A DNA stretch of 64,000 bases from the NCBI RefSeq assembly GCF_009707515.1, contig NZ_WLYI01000013.1:62001-126000 (forward strand). Reading direction: 5' to 3'. Position 1 is the first letter of the stretch. Each line of letters begins with the position of its first letter. Both the position numbers and the translations under genes were made by a program. Source of the stretch: Pseudomonas karstica. GTDB taxonomy: Bacteria > Pseudomonadota > Gammaproteobacteria > Pseudomonadales > Pseudomonadaceae. Shown piece by piece: positions 7,495-15,589 of the stretch. Below the pieces are notes generated by a model, which saw only the letters and a program-made list of their open reading frames with translations, did no database searches and had not been told where the DNA came from.

Positions 7495-8067
7495 ATGTCG
7501 TGGTTCAGCAGAAAGCAACCCGCCACTCCACAAGCACCGCCCGCCGCTGATGCACCTGCACCAGACTCGCCGGCGAAGGCCACACGCTCAATCATGGAAC
7601 GCATGAACGAGCACCTGCTCAACCAGGCGAGCACGCCGTCTGCGGACAGTACGGCGGCACTCAATAGCCAGATCGTTCAGGCTGTGCAGTTCACCAATGC
7701 GCAGAATTTCGCCTATGCGCCGGCGCAAATCGCGGTGCCGGCCGACATGATGATCAGCCAGGCCGCCGGGTTGGTCGCGCAGTCGGCAGCGGGGTATTTC
7801 GATGGGGTCAGCAAAATCGCCCTGGCGGCCCAGGCCGTGCTGCTCCAGCAAATGACCGAAAACATCGTCAAGGACAACCTCCCGGCCGCCGCCGAGGATG
7901 CGTTGGGCGCGCTGGCCACCGATCTGCTGGTGGGTGCGGCCGCTGCCGTGGCTGCCGCCGCCGGCGCGATGGAAGCCGAGGCCGCCAGCGTGGCCATCGA
8001 CAAGATCGACCAGAGCATCGCCAAGTACGCCAACACCTTGGCTAATCGGGCTGCGCCAGCGGCCTGA
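7495..8067 (+). CDS. long RebB-domain protein with Pro/Ala N-terminus and Ala-rich tail
   Basis: A 190-residue protein. Residues 1-35 are a Pro/Ala/Gln-rich linker. Residues about 57-125 align by eye with the RebB core (NSQIVQAVQFTNAQNFAYAP corresponding to the QITDAVTQTNVKVV stretch, then a second Ala/Gln helix). Residues 130-188 are an Ala-rich amphipathic helix region (LLVGAAAAVAAAAGAMEAEA). There is no signal peptide. It lies 18 bases behind the short RebB gene in the same operon. The extra domains suggest a minor subunit, perhaps anchoring or terminating the ribbon as proposed for the non-B Reb proteins of Caedibacter. The exact counterpart (RebA, C or D) cannot be assigned by eye. Confidence 0.75.
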   Translation: MSWFSRKQPATPQAPPAADAPAPDSPAKATRSIMERMNEHLLNQASTPSADSTAALNSQIVQAVQFTNAQNFAYAPAQIAVPADMMISQAAGLVAQSAAGYFDGVSKIALAAQAVLLQQMTENIVKDNLPAAAEDALGALATDLLVGAAAAVAAAAGAMEAEAASVAIDKIDQSIAKYANTLANRAAPAA

Positions 8068-8149
8068 ATCGAGCACGGCGTTTCAGAGCCCTTCTGGAAC
8101 GGTGCAACAGCAACCTGCAAGCAACTTTTCTTAAATGAGGAGCGACATC

Positions 8150-8788
8150 ATGCAGCCTGGAGATATTGTTTTTTCAGTGGCACAAGTGGATGACAAAGTG
8201 TCCACCAGTATTCCCCGTGCGTTTATTCGTGCAGGGCAGTGGCTCAAAGCCAAAATCTTTGGCACGGGCGATCCCAATGTGCCGGTGGTGCATGCGGCCA
8301 TTGCGGTGGATGCCAACCGGGTGATCGAAAGTGTCGGCGACGGCATTCAACTGACCGACCTGACCACCGAAACCCCGCCCCGTGGGGCAATGGTGTTCAC
8401 TTGCACCGACCCCGACCTGGCCCGTGCGGCCGCCTATGCTGCTGGCCAGTTCTACGGTGACGTGGTCAACAAGGACATCAGTGGGCGCTACAGCAAGTGG
8501 AACGCGATGCTGTCGATCTTCAAGCTGTCAGCTTATGAGCCCGGCATCATGAGCCGTATCAACGAGTCGGTGTCCATCAGCAATGCCGCATTCTGTTCGC
8601 AGTTTGTCGCCAATACCTATGAGGTGGGCAACCTCTACAGCAATGCCAACCTGCTGCCGGTACCCGCGCCGATTTTCGACACGCGGCCCACCGTCATGAC
8701 ACCGTGGGAGTTGGCCTCCAGTTGTGACAACGACGAAGATTTCTACTTCGCCGGCTTCTGGCAGGACAACACCGAAGTGCGACTTTAG
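8150..8788 (+). CDS. permuted papain-like / NlpC-P60-type enzyme in the R-body operon
   Basis: A 212-residue protein starting at ATG 8150; the GAGGAG site (8137-8142) overlaps an upstream in-frame ATG at 8135, which rules that one out. It begins MQPGDIVFSV, has a His in VPVVHAAIAVD (His48) followed by VIES, and a Cys in AAFCSQFVANTY (Cys149). His before Cys is the circularly permuted order of the YiiX/YebB and LRAT-like branch of papain-fold enzymes. These hydrolyse amide or thioester bonds in peptidoglycan, lipids or peptides. There is no signal peptide, so it acts in the cytoplasm unless delivered. Its place between Reb structural genes suggests it processes, modifies or travels with the R-body. 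Confidence 0.72.
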   Translation: MQPGDIVFSVAQVDDKVSTSIPRAFIRAGQWLKAKIFGTGDPNVPVVHAAIAVDANRVIESVGDGIQLTDLTTETPPRGAMVFTCTDPDLARAAAYAAGQFYGDVVNKDISGRYSKWNAMLSIFKLSAYEPGIMSRINESVSISNAAFCSQFVANTYEVGNLYSNANLLPVPAPIFDTRPTVMTPWELASSCDNDEDFYFAGFWQDNTEVRL

Positions 8789-8816
8789 CGGGCCGGGCGC
8801 GGTCCAGGAGGCTGAC

Positions 8817-9287
8817 ATGACGCAATCCCAACAAAACCCCGTGGCCGACATCTACCGCCTGGCCGAGGCCCTCAACCTGCCGCTGTCTCCCGGCGACCGG
8901 CAAGTGCTGGAGGCCCTGCTGCGCAGCAAGCCGCAGACCCTGGACGGCACCACCCAAGCGGTCATCGAGCAGGCCCGGGCACAGACCAGCCAGTTGATCG
9001 ACGTCGAGCGGGCCCGTGCCGGCGAAATCCTCGACCAGGCCAAGGCCAATGAGCAAACGCTTCGCCAGACCGCCGAGCAGCGTGAAGCGTTGATCCAGCA
9101 ATGGCTCAAGGCGCAGCAACCGCAACCTTCACCGGGTACGGAAAAACCGGCGGATGCTGACCTGAAGGCGCTGATCCAGCAGGAAGTGAAAACTGCCATC
9201 GATGAGCAACTTAAAGGTCTGATCGCGCAGATCGAAGGAGCCCTGGGGCAGTTGGGCGGCGGTAATGACAAGGGCTCGAACGGTTGA
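8817..9287 (+). CDS. Ala/Gln-rich coiled-coil protein of the reb operon
   Basis: A 156-residue protein from ATG 8817 (AGGAGG eight bases upstream; the longer frame would reach back into the papain-like gene). Residues 55-110 form a long charged helix with heptad character (VIEQARAQTSQLIDVERARAG, then ILDQAKANEQTLRQTAEQRE). A Pro-rich break near 120 and a second short helix (about 130-150, IQQEVKTAIDEQLKGLIAQI) follow, then a Gly-rich end. I recognise no named family. It is probably cytoplasmic and oligomeric, possibly a scaffold or assembly partner of the RebB subunits encoded on either side. Confidence 0.65.
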   Translation: MTQSQQNPVADIYRLAEALNLPLSPGDRQVLEALLRSKPQTLDGTTQAVIEQARAQTSQLIDVERARAGEILDQAKANEQTLRQTAEQREALIQQWLKAQQPQPSPGTEKPADADLKALIQQEVKTAIDEQLKGLIAQIEGALGQLGGGNDKGSNG

Positions 9288-9330
9288 TGTCGACCCATTC
9301 ACACCCGCTGTTTTGCAACGTTCATTGATT

Positions 9331-9350
9331 AACACGGAATGCTCCGTGTT
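9331..9350 (+). promoter_or_regulatory. hairpin immediately before the two major rebB genes
   Basis: AACACGGA (9331-9338) and TCCGTGTT (9343-9350) form a perfect 8-bp stem with a 4-base loop. The hairpin ends a few bases before the AAGGAA of the next gene. With no uridine run it is more likely a 5' stabiliser or processing point than a terminator. It would let the two structural genes be expressed more strongly than the upstream ones. Confidence 0.5.
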
Positions 9351-9369
9351 CTAAATAAGGAAATTGATC

Positions 9370-9684
9370 ATGGCATTTGTAAATGAGCAAATCACCGACG
9401 CGGTCACCCAGACCAACGTCAAGGTAGTGGCCGAGTCGCCAGCGATGGCAATGAGCACTATCTACCAGTCCATGGCCCAGGCCACGGCGATCCTGTTCCA
9501 AAACGCGGTATCGGCCCAGCAGCAGCAAAACACCCTGGCCCAGGCCGCCACCAACCAGGGCGTGATGCAGATCTACAGCGTCGACACCACTGCTGGCGCC
9601 GCCGCCACCGAGAAGGTCGCCCAGGGCGGAGTGGCGGATAACCTCACCAGCTTGTTGAGCGTGATGAAGTCGTTCCAGCCTTGA
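9370..9684 (+). CDS. RebB-family R-body structural protein, copy 1
   Basis: A 104-residue protein; the ATG at 9370 follows AAGGAA with normal spacing, whereas the TTG two codons earlier does not. The RebB pattern runs from QITDAVTQTNVKVVAE through a Gln/Ala helix (FQNAVSAQQQQNTLAQAATNQ) to the tail DTTAGAAATEKVAQGG and LLSVMKSFQP. The length matches the approximately 100-residue R-body subunits of proteobacteria. It differs from copy 2 at about 11 of 104 positions, four of them in the first seven residues, so the pair arose by tandem duplication. Caedibacter also polymerises more than one Reb protein. Confidence 0.9.
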   Translation: MAFVNEQITDAVTQTNVKVVAESPAMAMSTIYQSMAQATAILFQNAVSAQQQQNTLAQAATNQGVMQIYSVDTTAGAAATEKVAQGGVADNLTSLLSVMKSFQP

Positions 9685-9738
9685 TTGGCTGAGCGTTGAC
9701 GGATGTTGTTTCTTTTCAGAAAAACAGGAGTTCCAACC

Positions 9739-10053
9739 ATGAGTACAGTCAGTCCGCAAATCACCGATGCCGTCACCCAGTCCAACGTCAAAGTGGTCGC
9801 TGAAGCACCCGCAATGGCCATGGGTACCATTTACCAATCCATGGGCCAGGCCACCGCGATTCTGTTCCAAAACTCTGTCTCGGCCCAGCAACAGCAAAAC
9901 ACTCTGGCCCAGGCGGCCACCAACCAGGGCGTGATGCAGATCTACAGCGTCGACACCACTGCTGGCGCGGCCGCCACCGAGAAGGTCGCCCAAGGCGGCG
10001 TTTCGGACAACCTCACCAGCTTGCTGTCCGTGCTCAAGTCATTCCAGCCTTAA
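9739..10053 (+). CDS. RebB-family R-body structural protein, copy 2
   Basis: A 104-residue protein from ATG 9739, with AGGAG nine bases before it. It is about 89% identical to copy 1. The differences cluster at the N-terminus and at small-residue swaps (Ser/Ala, Ala/Gly) inside the helices, while the last 40 residues are almost unchanged. Each copy has its own ribosome site and they are 54 bases apart. It is the last gene of the operon and is followed by a strong terminator. Two slightly different subunits could co-polymerise or tune when the ribbon extends; no experiment can be read from sequence. Confidence 0.9.
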   Translation: MSTVSPQITDAVTQSNVKVVAEAPAMAMGTIYQSMGQATAILFQNSVSAQQQQNTLAQAATNQGVMQIYSVDTTAGAAATEKVAQGGVSDNLTSLLSVLKSFQP

Positions 10054-10071
10054 GCCGGCCGGCAAACGAAG

Positions 10072-10104
10072 CCTCCGCCGCCCTCAGGGTCGCGGGGGTT
10101 TTTT
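10072..10104 (+). terminator. rho-independent terminator of the reb operon
   Basis: CCTCCGC (10072-10078) pairs with GCGGGGG (10092-10098), with an inner CCCT/AGGG pair, and is followed by six T residues (10099-10104). Confidence 0.88.
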
Positions 10105-10309
10105 GTAGGCGCTGATCGGAAAACTTGGAAAGCGACGCCGTTTTCGTTCTTTTTTTCGAACATCCTATTGTCCTTTACCCCCATTGATCCTAGGATTCGT
10201 TTGAGATTTCAAACGCCCTGTCTCCCGAGCGCTCATTACTTGCTTGCGCCCAGTGACTGATTTCCCTGACGGCAGCCTTCAAGGCGCCTTTCAACAACTC
10301 TAATTTGCC

Positions 10310-10323
10310 CCGCGTGCACGCGG
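10310..10323. promoter_or_regulatory. 14-bp GC palindrome upstream of gabD
   Basis: CCGCGTGCACGCGG is a perfect palindrome, 21 bases before the gabD ATG and just upstream of the AAGGAA ribosome site. It could be an operator or a hairpin in the leader. The rest of 10105-10343 shows AT-rich stretches compatible with a promoter but no motif I can name. Confidence 0.35.
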
Positions 10324-10343
10324 TGCTGTTAAGGAAAGCCGAC

Positions 10344-11786
10344 ATGCAGCTTAAAGACACCCAGTTGTTCCGCCAGCAAGCCTTCATTGATGGCGCTTGG
10401 GTCGATGCCGACAACGGTCAAACCATCAAGGTCAACAACCCGGCTACCGGCGAAATCCTGGGCAGCGTGCCGAAAATGGGCGCTGCCGAAACCCGACGCG
10501 CCATCGAAGCCGCTGACAAGGCCTTGCCGGCCTGGCGCTCGTTGACCGCCAAGGAACGCGCCAACAAGCTGCGCCGCTGGTTTGAACTGCTGATCGAAAA
10601 CCAGGACGACCTGGCTCGCCTGATGACCCTCGAACAAGGCAAGCCACTGGCCGAAGCCAAGGGCGAAATCGTCTACGCCGCTTCCTTTATCGAGTGGTTC
10701 GCCGAAGAAGCCAAGCGCATCTACGGTGATGTGATCCCCGGTCACCAGCCCGACAAACGCCTGATCGTGATCAAGCAGCCGATCGGCGTGACCGCAGCGA
10801 TTACCCCGTGGAACTTCCCGGCCGCGATGATCACCCGTAAAGCCGGCCCGGCCCTGGCGGCCGGTTGCACCATGGTGATCAAGCCGGCGTCGCAAACCCC
10901 GTTCTCGGCCCTGGCCCTGGTTGAACTGGCGCACCGTGCCGGCATTCCGAAAGGCGTGCTGAGCGTAGTGACCGGTAGCGCCGGCGACATCGGCGGCGAG
11001 TTGACCAGCAACCCGATCGTGCGCAAGTTGTCTTTTACCGGCTCCACCGAAATCGGTCGCCAACTGATGGCTGAGTGCGCCAAGGACATCAAGAAAGTCT
11101 CACTGGAACTGGGCGGCAACGCACCGTTCATCGTGTTTGACGATGCCGACCTGGATAAGGCCGTCGAAGGCGCGATCATCTCCAAGTACCGCAACAACGG
11201 CCAGACCTGCGTCTGCGCCAACCGCCTGTATATCCAGGACTCGGTGTACGACGCTTTCGCCGAGAAACTCAAAGTGGCGGTGGCCAAGCTCAAGATCGGC
11301 AACGGTCTGGAAGACGGCACCACCACAGGCCCGTTGATCGACGAAAAAGCCGTGGCCAAGGTTCAGGAACACATCGCTGATGCCCTGAGCAAAGGCGCAA
11401 CTCTGCTGGCGGGTGGCAAGGTCATGGAAGGCAACTTCTTCGAGCCGACCATCCTGGTCAACGTGCCGAAAAATGCGGCCGTGGCCAAGGAAGAAACCTT
11501 CGGCCCATTGGCGCCGCTGTTCCGCTTCAAAGACGAAGCCGAAGTGATCGCCATGTCCAACGACACCGAGTTCGGCCTGGCGTCCTACTTCTACGCCCGC
11601 GACCTGGGCCGTGTGTTCCGCGTGGCCGAAGCCCTGGAATACGGCATGGTCGGCGTCAACACCGGGTTGATCTCCAACGAAGTGGCGCCGTTTGGCGGCA
11701 TCAAGGCTTCGGGCCTTGGCCGTGAAGGCTCCAAGTATGGGATCGAGGATTACCTGGAAATCAAATACCTCTGCCTGGGCATCTGA
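10344..11786 (+). CDS. gabD: NADP-dependent succinate-semialdehyde dehydrogenase
   Basis: GabD oxidises succinate semialdehyde to succinate, the last step of GABA catabolism, in the cytoplasm. The 480-residue length is typical; the ATG at 10344 follows AAGGAA. Aldehyde dehydrogenase landmarks are present: TPWNF with Asn157, the cofactor loop GSTEIG near 233, the general base Glu255 (SLELGG) and the catalytic Cys289 in GQTCVCANR. The sequence reads as a close Pseudomonas GabD, and the succeeding gene gabT supplies its substrate. A 184-base gap with no obvious terminator separates the two, so they may be co-transcribed or separately promoted. It is also active on related semialdehydes in many strains. 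Confidence 0.96.
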   Translation: MQLKDTQLFRQQAFIDGAWVDADNGQTIKVNNPATGEILGSVPKMGAAETRRAIEAADKALPAWRSLTAKERANKLRRWFELLIENQDDLARLMTLEQGKPLAEAKGEIVYAASFIEWFAEEAKRIYGDVIPGHQPDKRLIVIKQPIGVTAAITPWNFPAAMITRKAGPALAAGCTMVIKPASQTPFSALALVELAHRAGIPKGVLSVVTGSAGDIGGELTSNPIVRKLSFTGSTEIGRQLMAECAKDIKKVSLELGGNAPFIVFDDADLDKAVEGAIISKYRNNGQTCVCANRLYIQDSVYDAFAEKLKVAVAKLKIGNGLEDGTTTGPLIDEKAVAKVQEHIADALSKGATLLAGGKVMEGNFFEPTILVNVPKNAAVAKEETFGPLAPLFRFKDEAEVIAMSNDTEFGLASYFYARDLGRVFRVAEALEYGMVGVNTGLISNEVAPFGGIKASGLGREGSKYGIEDYLEIKYLCLGI

Positions 11787-11970
11787 GCCCGGCAAGGCAT
11801 TGCGTTAAACGCAGAGGGCACGAGAGCGCTGTCCCTTTGCGTGTTTACCGGTTATTTCAGAGTGGCCGGGAAAGCTCTGGCAGTCGATCATCGCATGCTG
11901 CCGTAGCTGCCTCCCGCCACGTACTCCTTGGACCACGCCGCCCGATGAGCGGTGCATGAGGACTTTTTTG

Positions 11971-13251
11971 ATGAGCAAGACCAACGCTTCCCTGATGAAA
12001 CGCCGCGAAGCCGCTGTACCCCGCGGTGTTGGCCAGATTCACCCGATCTTCGCCGAGTCGGCGAAGAACGCCACCGTAACCGATGTTGAAGGCCGCGAGT
12101 TTATCGACTTCGCCGGCGGTATCGCGGTGCTGAACACCGGCCACCTGCACCCGAAAATCATCGCGGCGGTGACCGAGCAGTTGAACAAGCTGACCCACAC
12201 CTGCTTCCAGGTCCTGGCCTACGAGCCTTACGTGGAGTTGTGTGAAAAAATCAACGCCAAGGTGCCGGGTGATTTCGCCAAGAAAACCCTGCTGGTGACC
12301 ACTGGTTCCGAAGCGGTGGAAAACGCCGTGAAGATCGCCCGCGCCGCCACTGGCCGTGCCGGTGTGATCGCCTTCACCGGCGCCTACCACGGCCGCACCA
12401 TGATGACCTTGGGCCTGACCGGTAAAGTCGTGCCTTACTCGGCCGGCATGGGCTTGATGCCAGGCGGCATCTTCCGCGCGATATACCCGAACGAACTGCA
12501 CGGTGTGAGCGTGGATGATTCCATCGCCAGCATCGAACGCATCTTCAAGAACGATGCCGAGCCGCGTGATATCGCCGCCATCATCATCGAGCCAGTCCAG
12601 GGCGAAGGCGGTTTCTACGTCGCGCCCAAAGCCTTCATGAAGCGCCTGCGTGAACTGTGCGACAAGCATGGCATCCTGCTGATCGCCGACGAAGTGCAGA
12701 CCGGCGCTGGCCGTACCGGCACCTTCTTTGCCATGGAACAAATGGGCGTTGCGGCTGACCTGACCACTTTCGCTAAATCCATCGCGGGCGGTTTCCCGTT
12801 GGCCGGTGTGTGTGGCAAGTCTGAGTACATGGACGCCATCGCGCCAGGCGGGCTGGGCGGCACCTACGCCGGTAGCCCGATCGCTTGCGCCGCTGCCCTG
12901 GCGGTGATGGAAGTGTTTGAAGAAGAGCACTTGCTGGATCGCTGCAAGGCCGTGGGCGAGCGTCTGGTCACTGGCCTGAAAGCTATCCAGGCCAAGCACC
13001 CGGTGATCGGTGAAGTGCGTGCCCTGGGCGCGATGATCGCGCTCGAGCTGTTCGAGGATGGCGACAGCCACAAGCCGAACGCCGCTGCCGTGGCGTCGGT
13101 CATTGCCAAGGCACGCGACAAGGGCTTGATCCTGCTGTCCTGCGGCACCTACGGCAACGTATTGCGGGTGCTGGTTCCGCTGACCTCGCCGGACGAGCAA
13201 TTGGACAAAGGCCTGGCGATCATCGAAGAGTGCTTCGCTGAACTGGTGTAA
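11971..13251 (+). CDS. gabT: 4-aminobutyrate aminotransferase
   Basis: GabT is a PLP-dependent class III aminotransferase that moves the amino group of GABA to 2-oxoglutarate, giving succinate semialdehyde and glutamate. The start at 11971 gives 426 residues, the usual size, with TGAGGA upstream. The phosphate-binding TTGSEAVE lies near 110-117, the cofactor Asp240 is in IADEVQTGAGRTG, and the Schiff-base Lys269 is in TFAKSIAGG. It pairs with gabD. A terminator hairpin follows at 13279-13310. Paralogues of this family can accept 5-aminovalerate, so a role in lysine breakdown (DavT-like) is also possible. Confidence 0.95.
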   Translation: MSKTNASLMKRREAAVPRGVGQIHPIFAESAKNATVTDVEGREFIDFAGGIAVLNTGHLHPKIIAAVTEQLNKLTHTCFQVLAYEPYVELCEKINAKVPGDFAKKTLLVTTGSEAVENAVKIARAATGRAGVIAFTGAYHGRTMMTLGLTGKVVPYSAGMGLMPGGIFRAIYPNELHGVSVDDSIASIERIFKNDAEPRDIAAIIIEPVQGEGGFYVAPKAFMKRLRELCDKHGILLIADEVQTGAGRTGTFFAMEQMGVAADLTTFAKSIAGGFPLAGVCGKSEYMDAIAPGGLGGTYAGSPIACAAALAVMEVFEEEHLLDRCKAVGERLVTGLKAIQAKHPVIGEVRALGAMIALELFEDGDSHKPNAAAVASVIAKARDKGLILLSCGTYGNVLRVLVPLTSPDEQLDKGLAIIEECFAELV

Positions 13252-13278
13252 TGCCTGAGCCGTGAGGCTCGTTCGAAC

Positions 13279-13310
13279 AAGCCGCTGATGCTAACGCTCA
13301 GCGGCTTTTT
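13279..13310 (+). terminator. rho-independent terminator of gabT
   Basis: AAGCCGCTGA (13279-13288) pairs with TCAGCGGCTT (13298-13307), followed by a short T run. It lies between the convergent gabT and the response regulator gene. Confidence 0.85.
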
Positions 13311-13373
13311 CGTTGTTGGCGGCGGCGCCGCGGTCGGAAGTGGCAAGCCCTGCGTCGGGGGCACTGACCCGCC

Positions 13374-14048
13374 TCACAGTTCCAGCTTGTAGCCTACGCC
13401 GTAGATGGAGCGAATCGGATCCTGCCCGGGGCAAGCGTGTTCCAGTTTGCGGCGCAGGTTGCGGATGTGGCTGTCCACCGTGCGGTCGGTGACGACCCGG
13501 TGATCGAAGTACAGCCTGTCCAATAGTTGATCACGAGAAAACACCCGGCCCGGGGTATTCGCGAGGGTCTTGAGCAAGCGCACCTCAATCGGTGTCAGGT
13601 CCAGGGCGATACCGTCGAATTGAGCACAGTAGCGTTCTTCATCGATGAACAGGCGTGGCGCGTGGAGCGGCTCCAACAGCGTCCCGCGGCGCAGGATAGC
13701 CTTGACTCGGGCCATGACCTCCCGAGGGCTGAAAGGCTTGCATATATAGTCGTCGGCACCCAGCTCAAGCCCCAGCAGGCGGTCGATTTCCTCAACCCTG
13801 GCAGTGATCATGATCACCGGTACCGCGCTGAAGGTACGCAGCTCACGGCAGATCTCCAGGCCATCGCGCCCAGGCAGCATCAAGTCCAGCAGGATCAGCC
13901 GTGGGTTGTACACCGACACGGCGGGCACGACATCCAGACCGTTATTCAGGCACTTCACTTTGTAACCGTTGTTGATCAGGTAATCACGCAGTAACGCCGC
14001 CAGTTTGGGCTCGTCTTCAACCACCAGAATGGGTGCTTCGCCTGACAT
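13374..14048 (-). CDS. OmpR-family response regulator, BaeR-like
   Basis: A 224-residue two-domain regulator. The receiver has the acidic pair Glu11-Asp12, phospho-acceptor Asp55 ([10 protein letters not shown]), switch Thr82 and Lys104 (YICKPF). A winged-helix domain follows (about 130-222, [21 protein letters not shown], then [19 protein letters not shown]). The [19 protein letters not shown] stretch and the VVTDRT motif closely resemble E. coli BaeR, an activator of multidrug RND pumps under envelope stress. It is co-transcribed with the kinase gene just upstream (4-base gap) and divergent from an RND pump, which is its probable target. Confidence 0.9.
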   Translation of the reverse strand: MSGEAPILVVEDEPKLAALLRDYLINNGYKVKCLNNGLDVVPAVSVYNPRLILLDLMLPGRDGLEICRELRTFSAVPVIMITARVEEIDRLLGLELGADDYICKPFSPREVMARVKAILRRGTLLEPLHAPRLFIDEERYCAQFDGIALDLTPIEVRLLKTLANTPGRVFSRDQLLDRLYFDHRVVTDRTVDSHIRNLRRKLEHACPGQDPIRSIYGVGYKLEL

Positions 14049-14052
14049 TGGT

Positions 14053-15441
14053 TCAGTTCTCCCAAGGTAGTTGGATGCTCAGCCACAGCCCACCCTCAGG
14101 CGAGTGGGCTGCGTTGATCTGGCCGCCATGCGCTTCGACGATGTTCCGACAAATCGACAGGCCCAGGCCCGCGCCGCCATTGGCTCGATTGCGTGAAATG
14201 TCGCCACGATAGAAGCGTTCGAACAGCCGTGGCAGTTGCTCGGCGCTCACCCCGGGAGCGGAGTCGAAAATATCAATGATCAACGTGTGGGGATCGGGCC
14301 TGAGGCTGACGTGTACACCACCGCCCGCGGTGGTGTAGCGCATCGAATTTTCCAGCAGATTACTGAACAGTTGTTGCATGCGGCTGGTGTCCACCTCAAG
14401 CACATAGGGCCTGGCTGGAAGTTTCAACTCCAGGCTCAGGCAACAAGCCAGGCTACGCTCGCGAAACAGCTCGACGCTCTGGCTCAGCAGCGCGCCCACG
14501 TCGGCTTTGCTTTTGCGATAGGTCAGGGCACCGACGTCCGCCAGGGACAACTCATAAAGGTCTTCGATCAGCTTTCCCAGCAGGCCTACTTCGGTTTGCA
14601 GTGACCACAGGGCTGTGCGGTTCAGGGGGCGCACACCGTCCTCGAGGGCTTCAAGCTCCCCACGCAGGATTGCCAGTGGCGTACGCAGTTCATGGGAGAC
14701 GTCGGCCATGAAGTCGCGGCGCATGCGCTCGTTGCGCTCAAGGGTCAGGGCCAGTTGATTGAAGTCCCGGGCCAGTTGCCCGACTTCATCTTGGGACGCC
14801 ACCGACACCCGGCAATTGTACTCACCGGCTGCCAGTCGATGGGTAGCGGCGGCTATACGTTTGACTGGCCCGAGCAGCGTACGGGAGATCCACCAGGCGA
14901 TCAGTGTGGCCAGCAGCAACGAGCCGAGGCCGACGATCAGGCTAGTGTTGAGATGGTAGCGTCGAAAGATTTCGCCACCGCCTTCTGAAACGCTCTGAAA
15001 AGGTGCAAGGGCCAGCCAGCCCACTGTGTTTCCATCCAGCAGGATGGGACGCAAGATCGCTTCAGCTCCGGGCTTCCTGTAGCCGGCCACCCGCTGTTGT
15101 TGGGCATCCAGCAGGGCAGTACGAAACAGCGCGCCGGTGGAGTCGGGCATCATGGCTTCCTCCGGTGGAATATCCAGCGGGAAATCCACACCTGGAATGG
15201 GCAGCATCAGTTCAAACAGTTGGCGTGGGTCATTGCGAAAGCGTTCCCAACTGCCCTCCTGGACATAGAACTCGGCCAGCCTTGGCAAGGCTTTCTCCAG
15301 TCGTGTAATCCCCTGGTCGTTGAGGTAGCCAATAAATCCGCGCTGAAAGCTCCAGCCTGTGGCAGCACTCATCGCCAGGATCACCAGCAGCACGCTGGCG
15401 AAGACAGCGGCGAACAGTTTGGTGGAAATACTCAGCTTCAT
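14053..15441 (-). CDS. sensor histidine kinase, BaeS-like
   Basis: A 462-residue membrane kinase starting at the ATG at 15441 ([10 protein letters not shown]). Transmembrane helix 1 spans about 8-28 and the periplasmic sensor about 30-163. Helix 2 spans 166-187, followed by HAMP (188-240, [20 protein letters not shown]). The dimerisation helix carries phospho-acceptor His250 ([10 protein letters not shown]), and the ATPase domain has N-box [11 protein letters not shown] and G-box [15 protein letters not shown]. The periplasmic domain contains the [14 protein letters not shown] pattern also seen in BaeS. It presumably senses envelope damage or toxic compounds and phosphorylates the adjacent regulator. 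Expression probably starts in the 115-base gap shared with the divergent pump operon. Confidence 0.9.
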   Translation of the reverse strand: MKLSISTKLFAAVFASVLLVILAMSAATGWSFQRGFIGYLNDQGITRLEKALPRLAEFYVQEGSWERFRNDPRQLFELMLPIPGVDFPLDIPPEEAMMPDSTGALFRTALLDAQQQRVAGYRKPGAEAILRPILLDGNTVGWLALAPFQSVSEGGGEIFRRYHLNTSLIVGLGSLLLATLIAWWISRTLLGPVKRIAAATHRLAAGEYNCRVSVASQDEVGQLARDFNQLALTLERNERMRRDFMADVSHELRTPLAILRGELEALEDGVRPLNRTALWSLQTEVGLLGKLIEDLYELSLADVGALTYRKSKADVGALLSQSVELFRERSLACCLSLELKLPARPYVLEVDTSRMQQLFSNLLENSMRYTTAGGGVHVSLRPDPHTLIIDIFDSAPGVSAEQLPRLFERFYRGDISRNRANGGAGLGLSICRNIVEAHGGQINAAHSPEGGLWLSIQLPWEN

Positions 15442-15589
15442 GGGGTACGGGCAAGTCGCGGAATGTCTGTCCATTTAGGCCCCCTGGCGTGCAGGTTTCA
15501 AGGGTGTGCGCCAATCTTCAATTTTCCTGCACATTTGCCTCTCATCCTGATGCCTCGCTCTAGCTTTCCCCTTTGTTGTTGAGGCATCT

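Noticed and set aside
11857..13200. A 447-codon antisense frame over gabT
   Set aside because: It is a shadow of gabT, which has all catalytic residues intact.
13321..13373. A possible extra gene between gabT and the response regulator
   Set aside because: The segment is too short and lies just past the gabT terminator; nothing coding is seen.
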